Assembly: GCA_016709155.1 (NCBI GenBank)
Contig: JADJEI010000001.1
Coordinates: 744,001 to 808,000 of the forward strand
Length of the DNA stretch: 64,000 nucleotides
DNA from: Ignavibacteriales bacterium
Lineage (GTDB): Bacteria > Bacteroidota > Ignavibacteria > Ignavibacteriales > Ignavibacteriaceae
Direction of reading: 5' to 3'
In this document: one piece after another, positions 19,777 through 28,712 of the stretch
Layout: each line of letters opens with the position of its first letter
Numbering within the stretch: the first letter of the stretch is position 1
Program-made: the position numbers and the translations under genes
The notes under the pieces: model-generated
Databases searched by the model: none
Seen by the model: only the letters and a program-made list of their open reading frames with translations
Told to the model about the DNA's origin: nothing

Positions 19777-20772
19777 TTAATTAGGTTCAACTTCTTCGTT
19801 AATATATTTTTCTACGTCCATACCAAACTCCAGTCCAAGATTTTCAACTATTTCATTTAGTTCAGCCAAAGATTTTCGACCGAAGTTTCTGAATTTTAGC
19901 ATTTCCTGTTCATCTCTACGAACTAAGTCAGCAATGGTTCTAATATTTGCAGCTTTTAAACAATTATGAGATCGAACACTTAGTTCAAGATCATCAACAC
20001 TGGTAGTTAATATTTTTCTAAGTCTTTCTTTCTCACTATCCTTCTGGCTTACAGTCTGTTCCTCTTCCTGCTCAATATCGAAATTAATAAACAACTGAAT
20101 ATGTTCTTTAAGAATTTTAGCCGCTTGAGTTAAAGCGTCGTCAGGAGTTATAGAGCCATCTGTATAAATTTCTAATGTAAGTTTTTCATAATCATTTTTA
20201 TCCCCAATTCTTACATTTTCAATTTCGTATTTAACATTTTTAATTGGAGTAAAGATCGAGTCAATAGGAATTATACCGATTGTTTGATCTGGGGCTACAT
20301 TCTCTATTGAAGTAACAAAACCAATACCTCTGTTTACTCTGATTTCAACTTCCAGCTTTGCATTTTTATTTAATGTAGCAATGTGCAGATCGGGATTAAG
20401 TATTTCAATCTCATTGCTATTCTTTTGAATTTCGGCTGCAGTAAATTCACAATCTCCACTTAAAGCTATTGCAATTGGATTGGGTTTTTTACTTAATAAT
20501 TTCATCCTGACTTGCTTGAAGTTAAGGATTAATTCTGCCACGTCTTCCACCACCCCTTCAATGGTGCTAAATTCGTGCAGGATACCGCTGAATTTAACAG
20601 ATGTTATTGCTGCGCCAGGAAGTGAAGAGAGCAAGACTCTACGCAGAGAGTTGCCAAGAGTAACGCCATAGCCTCTTTCGAGAGGCTGTAAAGAAAACCT
20701 GCCAAATGTATTTGTATAATTAGCCTCATCCAAAACAACTGCTTCGGGCATTTTTAAATTTGATCCACTCAT
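19777..20772 (-). CDS. rpoA: RNA polymerase alpha subunit
   Basis: 331 residues. The N-terminal domain (about 1-230) has the dimerisation sequences FGRFSLQPLERGYGVTLGNSLRR. The C-terminal domain (about 255-320) has the helix-hairpin-helix LSVRSHNCLKAANIRTIADL, which contacts UP elements and activators. It nucleates assembly of the polymerase whose beta subunits are encoded at 38541-46569. Confidence 0.97.
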   Translation of the reverse strand: MSGSNLKMPEAVVLDEANYTNTFGRFSLQPLERGYGVTLGNSLRRVLLSSLPGAAITSVKFSGILHEFSTIEGVVEDVAELILNFKQVRMKLLSKKPNPIAIALSGDCEFTAAEIQKNSNEIEILNPDLHIATLNKNAKLEVEIRVNRGIGFVTSIENVAPDQTIGIIPIDSIFTPIKNVKYEIENVRIGDKNDYEKLTLEIYTDGSITPDDALTQAAKILKEHIQLFINFDIEQEEEQTVSQKDSEKERLRKILTTSVDDLELSVRSHNCLKAANIRTIADLVRRDEQEMLKFRNFGRKSLAELNEIVENLGLEFGMDVEKYINEEVEPN

Positions 20773-20809
20773 TTATTAAACCTCGGAATTAATTATTCTA
20801 AAAAAATTT

Positions 20810-21436
20810 TTACTTAGAATAAAGCTCAACTACCAATTGTTCATTTGCTTCTAAAGGAACATCTGATCTTTCTGGAATTTGAATGAAAACTCCAGAGAGA
20901 GTTGCTTTATCTATTGACAACCACGGATAAGTACCTTCTTTAACTCTTTTAATAGAGTTATGAATCAGATCAAGTTTTTTGCTTTTATCTTTTATTTTTA
21001 CAACATCTCCGGCGTTTAAAAGATATGCCGGAATATCAACAAGTCCATCATTAACTATAATATGTCTGTGTCTAATAATTTGTCTTGCCTGCTTACGCGA
21101 AGAAGCAAGCCCTAATCTATAAACAACATTATCTAATCTACGTTCTAAAAGCTTAACAAGGTTTTCACCTGTTCTGCCTTTTTGCTTAATAGCTTTTTCA
21201 AAATAATTTCTGAATTGTGTTTCGAGAATACCGTAAGATCTCTTAATCTTTTGTTTTTCCCGAAGCTGAACTCCATATTCAGAAACTTTTGGTCTGCGTG
21301 ATAAACCGTGCTGACCTGGCGCATAGTTTTTTTCTTCTATCGGACATTTTTCAGTAAAACATTTTTGTCCTTTTAGAAAAAGTTTTTGTCTTTCACGACG
21401 ACATAATTTGCAAACTGAATCTGTGTATCTTGCCAT
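20810..21436 (-). CDS. rpsD: Ribosomal protein S4
   Basis: 208 residues. An early 16S rRNA-binding protein. The N-terminus keeps four cysteines (positions 9, 12, 26 and 31: CKLC ... CFTEKC), so this is the zinc-binding form. The S4 RNA-binding domain is seen at RLDNVVYRLGLASSRKQARQ. In many bacteria it represses the alpha operon. Confidence 0.97.
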   Translation of the reverse strand: MARYTDSVCKLCRRERQKLFLKGQKCFTEKCPIEEKNYAPGQHGLSRRPKVSEYGVQLREKQKIKRSYGILETQFRNYFEKAIKQKGRTGENLVKLLERRLDNVVYRLGLASSRKQARQIIRHRHIIVNDGLVDIPAYLLNAGDVVKIKDKSKKLDLIHNSIKRVKEGTYPWLSIDKATLSGVFIQIPERSDVPLEANEQLVVELYSK

Positions 21437-21454
21437 TAAATATCTTTCTATTAA

Positions 21455-21841
21455 TTAAACTCTTCTTTTCTTAGGTGGACGGCAGCCATTGTGAGGAATG
21501 GGAGTGACATCCTTGATAGAGGATATTTCAAGCCCGGCTGTATTCAATGCTCTTATAGCCGCCTCACGGCCTGACCCCGGGCCTTTAACGAAAACTTCAA
21601 CTTTTCTTAGTCCAAGATCGAAAGCTTCCTTTCCTGCTGCCTCGGCTGATACCTGAGCCGCATAAGGAGTATTTTTCCTTGAACCTTTAAATCCATTTTT
21701 TCCCGCAGACGACCACGAAATTGTATTACCGTAAATATCAGTTAGTGTAACCAAAACATTATTAAACGTTGCTTTGATATGAGCAACACCGTTTGAATCT
21801 ACGTGTGTTCTTTTTTTAACTTTTTTTGCTGCTTTAGCCAA
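21455..21841 (-). CDS. rpsK: Ribosomal protein S11
   Basis: 128 residues; the family core AHIKATFNNVLVTLTDIYGN and the C-terminal PIPHNGCRPPKKRRV are present. It sits in the platform of the 30S subunit near the mRNA exit. Position between rpsM and rpsD is the standard alpha-operon order. Confidence 0.97.
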   Translation of the reverse strand: MAKAAKKVKKRTHVDSNGVAHIKATFNNVLVTLTDIYGNTISWSSAGKNGFKGSRKNTPYAAQVSAEAAGKEAFDLGLRKVEVFVKGPGSGREAAIRALNTAGLEISSIKDVTPIPHNGCRPPKKRRV

Positions 21842-21867
21842 GTATCAATCCTCCGATTTGGAAATTA

Positions 21868-22251
21868 TTATTTCTTAGCGATTACTTTTTTCTTACCGGC
21901 AACAGTTTTTCTCTTGCCTTTTCTTGTTCTGGAATTTGTACGGGTTCGCTGTCCACGCGCCGGCAATCCTTTTCTATGCCTCAACCCGCGATATGAACCT
22001 ATGTCCATCAATCGTTTTATATTTTGTTGAACATCCGATCTTAACGCACCTTCAACTTTATATTCTGCTGTAATTACAGATCTTATTTCCGCAATTTCTT
22101 CATCAGTAAGATCAGTTACTTTTTTTTCTGGATTCACTTTTGCTTTTTCTAAAATAGATGCTGCAATTGATGGTCCAATTCCGAAAATATATTGAAGCCC
22201 ATAAAGGGTTTTTTTATTTTTAGGTAAATCTACGCCAGCTATACGAGCCAA
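21868..22251 (-). CDS. rpsM: Ribosomal protein S13
   Basis: 127 residues: MARIAGVDLPKNKKTLYGLQYIFGIG at the start and RGLRHRKGLPARGQRTRTN near the end. It lies in the head of the 30S subunit and touches the 50S subunit and P-site tRNA. The tail is rich in Lys and Arg. Confidence 0.97.
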   Translation of the reverse strand: MARIAGVDLPKNKKTLYGLQYIFGIGPSIAASILEKAKVNPEKKVTDLTDEEIAEIRSVITAEYKVEGALRSDVQQNIKRLMDIGSYRGLRHRKGLPARGQRTRTNSRTRKGKRKTVAGKKKVIAKK

Positions 22252-22271
22252 TTATTTACTCCTTTAATTTA

Positions 22272-22385
22272 TTAACCTTGACGTTGCTTGTGCTTTGGAT
22301 TTTTACAAATAACTTTAACAACGCCTTTGCGTTTAATTACTTTACAATTTTCACAAATCTTTTTAACAGATGCTCTTACTTTCAT
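22272..22385 (-). CDS. rpmJ: Ribosomal protein L36
   Basis: A 37-residue protein, MKVRASVKKICENCKVIKRKG onward, ending HKQRQG. The zinc ligands Cys11, Cys14, Cys27 and His32 are all present, so it is the zinc-containing form. It lies between infA and rpsM, its usual place. Confidence 0.95.
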   Translation of the reverse strand: MKVRASVKKICENCKVIKRKGVVKVICKNPKHKQRQG

Positions 22386-22397
22386 TATCTCTCCGAA

Positions 22398-22616
22398 CTA
22401 TTTATATCTGTAAGTTATTCTTCCTTTTGTCAGATCATACGGAGATAATTCTATTGAAACTTTATCTCCAACTAAAATTTTTATAAAGTGCATTCTCATC
22501 TTGCCTGATATATGAGCTAAAATTTCATGACCGTTATCCAACTTTACTCTGAATTGAGCATTAGGTAAAGTGTCGGTCACAACCCCGTCAATTTTTATAG
22601 GTCCTTGTTTCGCCAT
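22398..22616 (-). CDS. infA: Translation initiation factor IF-1
   Basis: 72 residues, one OB-fold (GVVTDTLPNAQFRVKLDNGHEI). It binds the A site of the 30S subunit during initiation. Its ATG overlaps the stop codon of map (TAATG), which suggests coupled translation. Confidence 0.97.
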   Translation of the reverse strand: MAKQGPIKIDGVVTDTLPNAQFRVKLDNGHEILAHISGKMRMHFIKILVGDKVSIELSPYDLTKGRITYRYK

Positions 22617-23377
22617 TAGCAGACCGAAAGAATTTCAGGTTCACTATCTAAAATTACAATTGTATGTTCAAAATGAGCGGAAGCTAATCCATCATTTGTA
22701 ACAATTGTCCAACCATCATTTTTAGTTCGCACTTTATATTCACCAATATTTATCATAGGTTCGATTGCAATGGTCATACCATTTTTTAATTTACCACCGG
22801 TGTTCCTTTTTCCAAAATTAGGAACTGATGGCGGTTCGTGCAAGTATTTTCCAACGCCGTGACCGCATAAATCACGAACAACTGAAAACCCGAAGCTTTC
22901 GACATATTCCTGAACAGCGTTAGAAATATCATGAACTCTATTACCGGACCTTGCTTGTTCAATTCCAAGGTACAGTGATTTTTCAGTGATATCCATTAAT
23001 TTTTTTTTCTCTTCAGAAATTTCACCGACAGCAACAGTCAATGCTGCATCGCCATAGTAACCTTTTTTAAGAACACCAACATCTAAAGAAATTATTTCTC
23101 CATTTTTTAGAACTCTTGAGCCGGGTATTCCATGGACAACTTCTTCGTCCACTGAAGCACAAATTGTGGCAGGATATGCCGGCGCACCACCTTGTGAATA
23201 TCCTTTGAATGCAGGTTCAGCATCATTTGATTTGATATAATCTTCAGCAAGCTGGTCTAATTCTAATGTTGATATACCGGGCTTAACTTTACTTTTTAAA
23301 AGTTGAAGTGTCTCAGCAACTATTTTACTGCTTTCTCTTATCAGATCAATTTCTTTTTTTGTCTTTATTAAAATCAC
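22616..23377 (-). CDS. map: Methionine aminopeptidase type I
   Basis: 253 residues. Removes the initiator methionine from new proteins. Metal ligands are seen in the expected order: Asp in ISLDVGVLKKGYYGDAA, His in CGHGVGKYLHEPP, Glu in IAIEPMINIG, and a final Glu in SAHFEHTIV. It follows secY by 8 bp; the adenylate kinase gene that often lies between them is absent here. Confidence 0.96.
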   Translation of the reverse strand: MILIKTKKEIDLIRESSKIVAETLQLLKSKVKPGISTLELDQLAEDYIKSNDAEPAFKGYSQGGAPAYPATICASVDEEVVHGIPGSRVLKNGEIISLDVGVLKKGYYGDAALTVAVGEISEEKKKLMDITEKSLYLGIEQARSGNRVHDISNAVQEYVESFGFSVVRDLCGHGVGKYLHEPPSVPNFGKRNTGGKLKNGMTIAIEPMINIGEYKVRTKNDGWTIVTNDGLASAHFEHTIVILDSEPEILSVC

Positions 23378-23385
23378 AAGTCAAA

Positions 23386-24720
23386 TTATCTTCTTCCTCT
23401 GATCTTACCAGATTTCATAAAGCCATCGTAATGCCGCATTAAAAGATGTGATTCGATTTGCTGCAGAGTATCAAGGGCAACACCAACGACAATTAACAAA
23501 CTTGTACCGCCAAAGAATTGTGCGAACTGACCGGAAACTCCCCAGGCTGAAACGAATGCCGGAAGTATTGCAATAATGGCTAAGAAAACTGATCCCGGTA
23601 AGGTAATCTTAGTCAGAATATTGTCTATAAAATCAGAAGTTTGTTTCCCAGGTCGGATGCCGGGAATAAACCCACCTTGTTTTTTCATATTGTCCGCAAC
23701 ATCTTTTGGGTTGAAAGCAATAGCAGTATAAAAGTAAGTGAAAAATATTATCATCAAAGCGTAAATGAATGAATAGACCGGTGATTGATATTGGAAATAT
23801 CCGGCTAAACTTACTAAAAATTCGTTATCAGGGAAGAATGAAAGTACAGTATTAGGAATAAACATGATTGACTGAGCAAAAATTATAGGCATAACTCCGG
23901 CAGTGTTTACTCGTAATGGAATATATTGAGTTACACCTCCATAAATTTTTCTTCCTACAACTCTTTTCGCATATTGAACAGGAATCCTTCTTGTCCCTTG
24001 AGTTACAAGCACGACACCTGCAATAATCAGAGCCATTAAAGCCCATATAACAATTTCGATAACAAGACTTCTTGAGCCGGAAGAAATTAATCTGTATTCA
24101 TCTAAAATTGCAAATGGAAATCTTGCAATGATGCCGATAAAAATTATTAATGAAATGCCATTACCAATTCCTCGCTCGGTGATTTGCTCGCCCATCCACA
24201 TCATTAATATAGTACCGGAAGTTAGAATTATTATAGTTGATAATACCCAAAAAATTCCGTTAACACCGTCCGGGACAATCGGAATTCCTTGAACATTCAT
24301 ATTCAATAATCTAACAGTTACACCCCAGGCTTGCATTCCGGAAATTAGTACAGTTCCATAACGAGTAAGCTGGGTTATTTTCTTTCTTCCTTCTTCCCCT
24401 TCCTGTTGCAGTTTTTGAAAATAGGGGACAACGGCACCAAGTAACTGAAGAATGATAGAGGCTGAAATATATGGCATAATTCCAAGTGCAAAAATTGCTG
24501 CATTTTGGAAAGCACCTCCAACAAATAAATCATACAATGCGAATAAGTTATCGGATGTTTGGTTTTTCATACTCTCTGCCAGCAGAACAGCGTCAACGCC
24601 GGGAAGAGTTAGATGAGAACCTAATCTGACAATAAAAAGCAAGGCCAAAGTGTATATAATTCTCTGGCGAAGTTCGTGAATCTTAAAAATATTTCTAAAT
24701 GTTTCTGTAAGTCTTGACAT
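23386..24720 (-). CDS. secY: Protein translocase channel subunit SecY
   Basis: 444 residues with ten predicted membrane spans. It forms the pore for Sec export and membrane insertion with SecE (encoded at 49413). Typical sequences: RLGSHLTLPGVD, GERGIGNGISLIIFIGI, PLRVNTAGVMPIIFAQ. Exported products of this window (type IX cargo, lipoproteins) would pass through it. Confidence 0.97.
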   Translation of the reverse strand: MSRLTETFRNIFKIHELRQRIIYTLALLFIVRLGSHLTLPGVDAVLLAESMKNQTSDNLFALYDLFVGGAFQNAAIFALGIMPYISASIILQLLGAVVPYFQKLQQEGEEGRKKITQLTRYGTVLISGMQAWGVTVRLLNMNVQGIPIVPDGVNGIFWVLSTIIILTSGTILMMWMGEQITERGIGNGISLIIFIGIIARFPFAILDEYRLISSGSRSLVIEIVIWALMALIIAGVVLVTQGTRRIPVQYAKRVVGRKIYGGVTQYIPLRVNTAGVMPIIFAQSIMFIPNTVLSFFPDNEFLVSLAGYFQYQSPVYSFIYALMIIFFTYFYTAIAFNPKDVADNMKKQGGFIPGIRPGKQTSDFIDNILTKITLPGSVFLAIIAILPAFVSAWGVSGQFAQFFGGTSLLIVVGVALDTLQQIESHLLMRHYDGFMKSGKIRGRR

Positions 24721-24731
24721 TTATTTTCTGC

Positions 24732-25188
24732 TTAAATCGTTTTAATAGAGCCGCCGGCTTCTTCAATTTTTGTTTTGCCGATTGGCTGAAAGCATTTGCC
24801 TCAAGATGAAGCTTTGATGTTAAGTTCCCATTACCTAAAATTTTCACAGGTTTATTCAAACTTTTGATTAAACCGAAATTTTTTAGAGAGGCGATGTCAA
24901 CAGATGACACATCAATTTTTTTTCATCTACTAGTTTCTGTATCGAACCTAAATTAACCACCTGTGAATAAACTTTAAAAGGACTGGTGAAGCCATGTTTT
25001 GGAATTCTTCTCTGCAACGGCATTTGTCCACCTTCGAACCATGCACGCTTTTTTGCGCCTGAACGTGAAAGCTGTCCATTCATACCTTTTGTTGCAGTTC
25101 CGCCATGACCGGAGCCTTCACCCCGCCCTATGCGTTTTCGTTTTTTCCTTGATCCTTCTGCGTATTTAAGATTACTTAATATATCCAT
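24732..25188 (-). CDS. rplO: Ribosomal protein L15, two frame breaks
   Basis: The N-terminal 94 residues are normal (AEGSRKKRKRIGRGEGSGHG). The frame is lost in a T8 run (24916-24923; A-run on the coding strand) and again in a T5 run (24767-24771). One added base at each gives a continuous protein of about 152 residues: DEKKIDVSSVDIASLKNFG in the middle and QKIEEAGGSIKTI at the end, both typical of L15. As the gene is essential in most bacteria, two homopolymer sequencing errors are the simplest explanation. Confidence 0.9.
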
Positions 25189-25203
25189 TATTGAACCTTT
25201 TGT

Positions 25204-25389
25204 CTATTCTTTTATTTCTTCAACTTTGACTAAATGATCTACTTTTCTAACCATGCCGCGAATTTGTGGAGTGTCGTTGTGCACCTTCCAATAATTCGGA
25301 CGACCAAGACCCAAAGCTTCAATGGTACGTTTCTGATCCTTTGGTCTATCAATAATACTTCTAATCTGTGTTACCTTAATTTTACTCAT
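25204..25389 (-). CDS. rpmD: Ribosomal protein L30
   Basis: 61 residues from the ATG at 25389, preceded by GAGG four bases upstream; the open frame extends further upstream but that part is the end of rpsE in another frame. Core: KVTQIRSIIDRPKDQKRT and ALGLGRPNYWKVHND. A small 50S protein in its usual spc place. Confidence 0.95.
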   Translation of the reverse strand: MSKIKVTQIRSIIDRPKDQKRTIEALGLGRPNYWKVHNDTPQIRGMVRKVDHLVKVEEIKE

Positions 25390-25399
25390 ACTGCCTCTA

Positions 25400-25905
25400 T
25401 TAAGAAATAAATAATTCAGAAACTGCCATACCACGTTTTTTCGACATGGTACGTGCATCAATCTGATTTAATAGCCCATTCAATGTGGCTTTTACCTGAT
25501 TATGCGGATTACTTGATCCAAGTGATTTGGTTAATATATCTGTAATTCCGGCAGCTTCAAGAACTGCACGAACGCCACCACCGGCAATCAAACCTGTTCC
25601 AGGTGTAGCTGGCTTTAGAAGTACTTTGCCCGCTCCAAATTTTCCAATTATCTGATGAGCAACAGTACCTTTGATAATAGAAACTTTTACAAGGCTTTTC
25701 TTAGCATCATCCACACCCTTTGATATAGCATCCGTAACTTCGTTGGCTTTACCAAGCCCTACACCAACAACGCCGTTTCCATTTCCAACAACAACAATAG
25801 CATTGAAGCTAAATCTTCTACCACCCTTAACAACTTTAGCTACCCTGTTTATGTGTACAACTTTTCTTTTAAACCTTCAACTTCGGTTGATTTAATGGTT
25901 TTCAA
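25400..25905 (-). CDS. rpsE: Ribosomal protein S5, TTG start and one frame break
   Basis: From a TTG at 25905, with GGAG six bases upstream, it reads KTIKSTEVEGLKEK. One base is missing at about 25861; with it the frame continues VVHINRVAKVVKGGRRFSF, the RNA-binding beginning of S5, and runs to 25400, for about 168 residues. The C-terminal domain (GTVAHQIIGKFGAGKVLLKP) is intact. S5 sits on the back of the 30S subunit and helps decoding accuracy. The break is probably a sequencing error. Confidence 0.88.
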
Positions 25906-25959
25906 GCTTCACTCCGTAATCTACATTAATAATAAAAGTAATATTTAGATAATTAATTG

Positions 25960-26030
25960 CTGCCGGGAGAGGACTCGAACCTCTGCAGACGCCTCCAAAG
26001 GGCGTAGTCCTGCCATTAGACGACCCGGCA
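25960..26030 (-). tRNA. tRNA-Gln (TTG)
   Basis: The 71-base minus-strand sequence folds into a cloverleaf: acceptor TGCCGGG/CCCGGCA with discriminator G, anticodon arm ACGCC-CTTTGGA-GGCGT (anticodon TTG), and T arm AGAGG-TTCGAGT-CCTCT. CCA is not encoded. It lies between rplR and rpsE inside the spc operon on the same strand, so it should be cut out of the ribosomal-protein transcript. Confidence 0.96.
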
Positions 26031-26049
26031 TTAGAAAACATATCCGGCA

Positions 26050-26415
26050 TTAAAACTTTAGTCCTTTCTCGCGAGCACCTTCGGCAACAGCCTGTATTCT
26101 TCCATGATAACGATATCCATTACGATCAAAAACTACTGAACTAATTTTTTGTTCAATCGCTTTGGAGGCGACTAAATTGCCAACCAATTTGCTTTTTGCT
26201 GCTTTACCTTTGGCAGTTTTTAAATCTGCTTCAATTTCTTTGGATAATGAGGAAGCTGCAACCAACGTTTTACCAGTAGTATCATCAATGATTTGTGCAT
26301 AAATATTACTAAGACTTCTATAAACAGTTAATCGGGGAGTTTCGGGTGTTCCGGAAATCTTATTTCTAATTTTTGTTTTAGAACGTAATCGTTTGTTATT
26401 GTTTCTCTTAATCAT
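26050..26415 (-). CDS. rplR: Ribosomal protein L18
   Basis: 121 residues: RLRSKTKIRNKISGTPETPR, SNIYAQIIDDTTGKTL, and the end GYRYHGRIQAVAEGAREKGL. It binds 5S rRNA with L5 and L25. The tRNA-Gln starts 19 bp after its stop codon. Confidence 0.97.
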   Translation of the reverse strand: MIKRNNNKRLRSKTKIRNKISGTPETPRLTVYRSLSNIYAQIIDDTTGKTLVAASSLSKEIEADLKTAKGKAAKSKLVGNLVASKAIEQKISSVVFDRNGYRYHGRIQAVAEGAREKGLKF

Positions 26416-26433
26416 AGTTAAACTTTCCTTCTG

Positions 26434-26973
26434 TTACTTACCGGCAGTTTTACCAGCTTTTCTTCTGATCTGTTCATTTGAATATTTAATACCTTTACCT
26501 TTGTAAGGTTCAGGTTTACGGATTGATCTTATTTTAGCTGCAACTAATCCAACTAATTGTTTGTCGACACCTGAGATTGTTATGGCATTGGGAGTTGGAG
26601 CTTGAAGTTTAACCCCCTCCGGCGGCATAAAAAATATCGGGTGTGAGAATCCTATATTAAACAACAGGTTATTTCCTTTTAATTCAGCTTTGTAACCAAC
26701 GCCGATAATGTCCAAACTTTTCGAATATTCTTCTGTAACACCGGTTACCATATTCTGAATTAATGCTCTTGTTAAACCATGCAGTGCTTTATTTTCTTTA
26801 AGATCATTTGGGCGTTCTACTGTAATTTCAGAATCCTTTACCACCGCCTTCATACTGGGGTGAATATCGTGTATTAACTCCCCTTTAGGACCTTTAACTT
26901 TTATCTGTAAACCACTAAGGTTTATAGTTACACCCTTAGGAACTACTATTATTTTTTTACCGATTCTTGACAA
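26434..26973 (-). CDS. rplF: Ribosomal protein L6
   Basis: 179 residues, two similar alpha/beta domains. MSRIGKKIIVVPKGV opens the first; RKPEPYKGKGIKYSNEQIRR near the C-terminus is the conserved 23S rRNA contact. It lies near the factor-binding site of the 50S subunit. Confidence 0.97.
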   Translation of the reverse strand: MSRIGKKIIVVPKGVTINLSGLQIKVKGPKGELIHDIHPSMKAVVKDSEITVERPNDLKENKALHGLTRALIQNMVTGVTEEYSKSLDIIGVGYKAELKGNNLLFNIGFSHPIFFMPPEGVKLQAPTPNAITISGVDKQLVGLVAAKIRSIRKPEPYKGKGIKYSNEQIRRKAGKTAGK

Positions 26974-26997
26974 TTTAATTCTCCATTCAATAAAATA

Positions 26998-27393
26998 TTA
27001 CCAAATATAGCAAACAACTTCGCCACCGATCGCCTGGGTTTTAGCTTGTTTGTCAGTTAGCAGACCTTTGGATGTGGAAATAACAGCAACACCTAAACCA
27101 TTATATACACGGGGAAGTTTATCAGCATTCTTATAGATTCTTAAACCGGGGGTGCTGACTCTCCTTAACCCCGAAATTGCAGGAACACCATTTCTATATT
27201 TAAGAACCACTCTTAATATATTTTGTTTAGTATCCTCAATTTCAGTGAAGTCCTCAACAAAATTTTGTTGTTTCAAAATGCTAACGAGCTGCTTTTTCAT
27301 ATTCGAAGATGGAATATCCACTCGAAGATGCTTTGCTCTAGAAGCGTTTCTAATTCTAGTTAATAAATCTGATATCGGATCTGTAACAGCCAT
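26998..27393 (-). CDS. rpsH: Ribosomal protein S8
   Basis: 131 residues: DPISDLLTRIRNASRAKH at the N-terminus and STSKGLLTDKQAKTQAIGGE at the C-terminus. It binds the central domain of 16S rRNA and, in enterobacteria, represses the spc operon. Confidence 0.97.
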   Translation of the reverse strand: MAVTDPISDLLTRIRNASRAKHLRVDIPSSNMKKQLVSILKQQNFVEDFTEIEDTKQNILRVVLKYRNGVPAISGLRRVSTPGLRIYKNADKLPRVYNGLGVAVISTSKGLLTDKQAKTQAIGGEVVCYIW

Positions 27394-27405
27394 TTTTTTC
27401 TCCTT

Positions 27406-27675
27406 CTACCAACTTGATTTTTTTAATCCGGGAATTTCGCCCCGTAATGCCATTTCTCTTAAAACAAGCCTGGAAACTCCGAACTTTCGATAGAAAGATC
27501 TTGCTCTGCCTGTCATCATACATCTATTCATTAGCCTGACTGGAGACGAATTTTTAGGAAGCTCCTGAAGTGCTTCATAATCACCCTTCTTTTTTAATTC
27601 CTCTCTCAAAGTACGATATTTTTCAGAGAGTCTTCTTCTTTTCTCTTCACGTGCCAGTAAGCTTTTTCTTGCCAT
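27406..27675 (-). CDS. rpsN: Ribosomal protein S14 (zinc-free long form)
   Basis: 89 residues, the long type without the CxxC zinc pairs of the short form; conserved NRCMMTGRARSFYRKFGVSR and the end IPGLKKSSW. It sits in the 30S head. It is 12 bp before rpsH. Confidence 0.96.
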   Translation of the reverse strand: MARKSLLAREEKRRRLSEKYRTLREELKKKGDYEALQELPKNSSPVRLMNRCMMTGRARSFYRKFGVSRLVLREMALRGEIPGLKKSSW

Positions 27676-27684
27676 AAACTTTTC

Positions 27685-28350
27685 CTATGCTGTTTTAATT
27701 TCTTTTTTTCTGAATGGAATACCGAAAGCTTGAAGTAACTCGAAAGCCTCGGAATCATTTTTAGCTGTAGTTACAATCGTGATGTCCATACCTACTACTT
27801 TTGTAACCTTATCCGGATTTATCTCGGGAAAGATTATTTGTTCTTTAATTCCCATTGTATAATTGCCACGTCCATCAAAAGACTTATCCGATAGACCTCT
27901 AAAATCTCGAACACGAGGTAATGCAACGTTTATTAATCTATCAAGAAGTTCATACATTCTGTCTTTTCGCAATGTGACCATAGCACCAATATTAACGCCT
28001 TCTCTAAGCTTAAAATTTGAAATTGATTTTTTTGCTTTTCGAATACTCGCCTTCTGACCTACTATAGTTTCAAGTTCTTTTACCGCCTGTTCTAAAAGTT
28101 TTTGATCATTGACTGCTTCGCCGACACCCATATTAACAACAACCTTAACTATTTTAGGAACCTGCATCACACTTTTGTACTTGAACTTTTTCATCAGAGT
28201 AGGAATGATTTCTGATTTGTAAATCATACCCAAACGAGAAGGAACTCTTGTTTCTTTTTCATTTGAAGTAACCTTCTTTTCAGAAGATTCTTTTTTTGTT
28301 TTTTTAGAAGATTTTTCTTCAGTAACTGTTTTTTGTTTTTTCTCTGCCAT
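27685..28350 (-). CDS. rplE: Ribosomal protein L5 with N-terminal extension
   Basis: 221 residues. From about residue 40 on it is a normal L5 (YKSVMQVPKIVKVVVNMGVG; RDFRGLSDKSFDGRGNYTMG). L5 binds 5S rRNA and touches the 30S head. Before it stand about 40 residues that are almost only Lys, Glu, Ser and Thr (MAEKKQKTVTEEKSSKKTKK), not present in E. coli L5. The ATG at 28350 is the only start with this frame closed upstream; an internal Met at residue 42 would give a normal-length protein. Confidence 0.93.
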   Translation of the reverse strand: MAEKKQKTVTEEKSSKKTKKESSEKKVTSNEKETRVPSRLGMIYKSEIIPTLMKKFKYKSVMQVPKIVKVVVNMGVGEAVNDQKLLEQAVKELETIVGQKASIRKAKKSISNFKLREGVNIGAMVTLRKDRMYELLDRLINVALPRVRDFRGLSDKSFDGRGNYTMGIKEQIIFPEINPDKVTKVVGMDITIVTTAKNDSEAFELLQAFGIPFRKKEIKTA

Positions 28351-28376
28351 TCTTAATTCAAACTTTAATTATAATA

Positions 28377-28700
28377 TTAGAGCATTTCGCCGCTTACTTT
28401 ACTAACTCTTGTAATTTTTTTCTTGCCGGTCTTTTCATCAAGAATAATTTTTGAACCGATTCTTGTTGGTTCGCCGGATTTGGGGTCTATTACCATAACG
28501 TTAGAAGAATTTATCGGCGCTTCCTTTTCTAAAATACCACCTTGCGGACTTTTTTGATTTGGTTTAGTGTGGCGTTTACGAAGATTTATACCTTCTATAA
28601 TTACACGGTTTTCTTTTGGAAAAACTTTAAGAACTTTTCCAGATTTACCGCGATCGTTTCCGCTAATTACCATTACATTGTCGTTTTTTCTAATTCTCAT
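28377..28700 (-). CDS. rplX: Ribosomal protein L24
   Basis: 107 residues with a KOW motif near the start (KNDNVMVISGNDRGKSGKVL) and ENRVIIEGINLRKRHTKP. An assembly-initiating 50S protein near the exit tunnel. Confidence 0.96.
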   Translation of the reverse strand: MRIRKNDNVMVISGNDRGKSGKVLKVFPKENRVIIEGINLRKRHTKPNQKSPQGGILEKEAPINSSNVMVIDPKSGEPTRIGSKIILDEKTGKKKITRVSKVSGEML

Positions 28701-28712
28701 CTTACTTCCGAT

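Noticed and set aside
24695..24910. A small basic protein between secY and rplO
   Set aside because: It is the C-terminal part of L15 entered through a frame break; its own end is out of frame after a second break.
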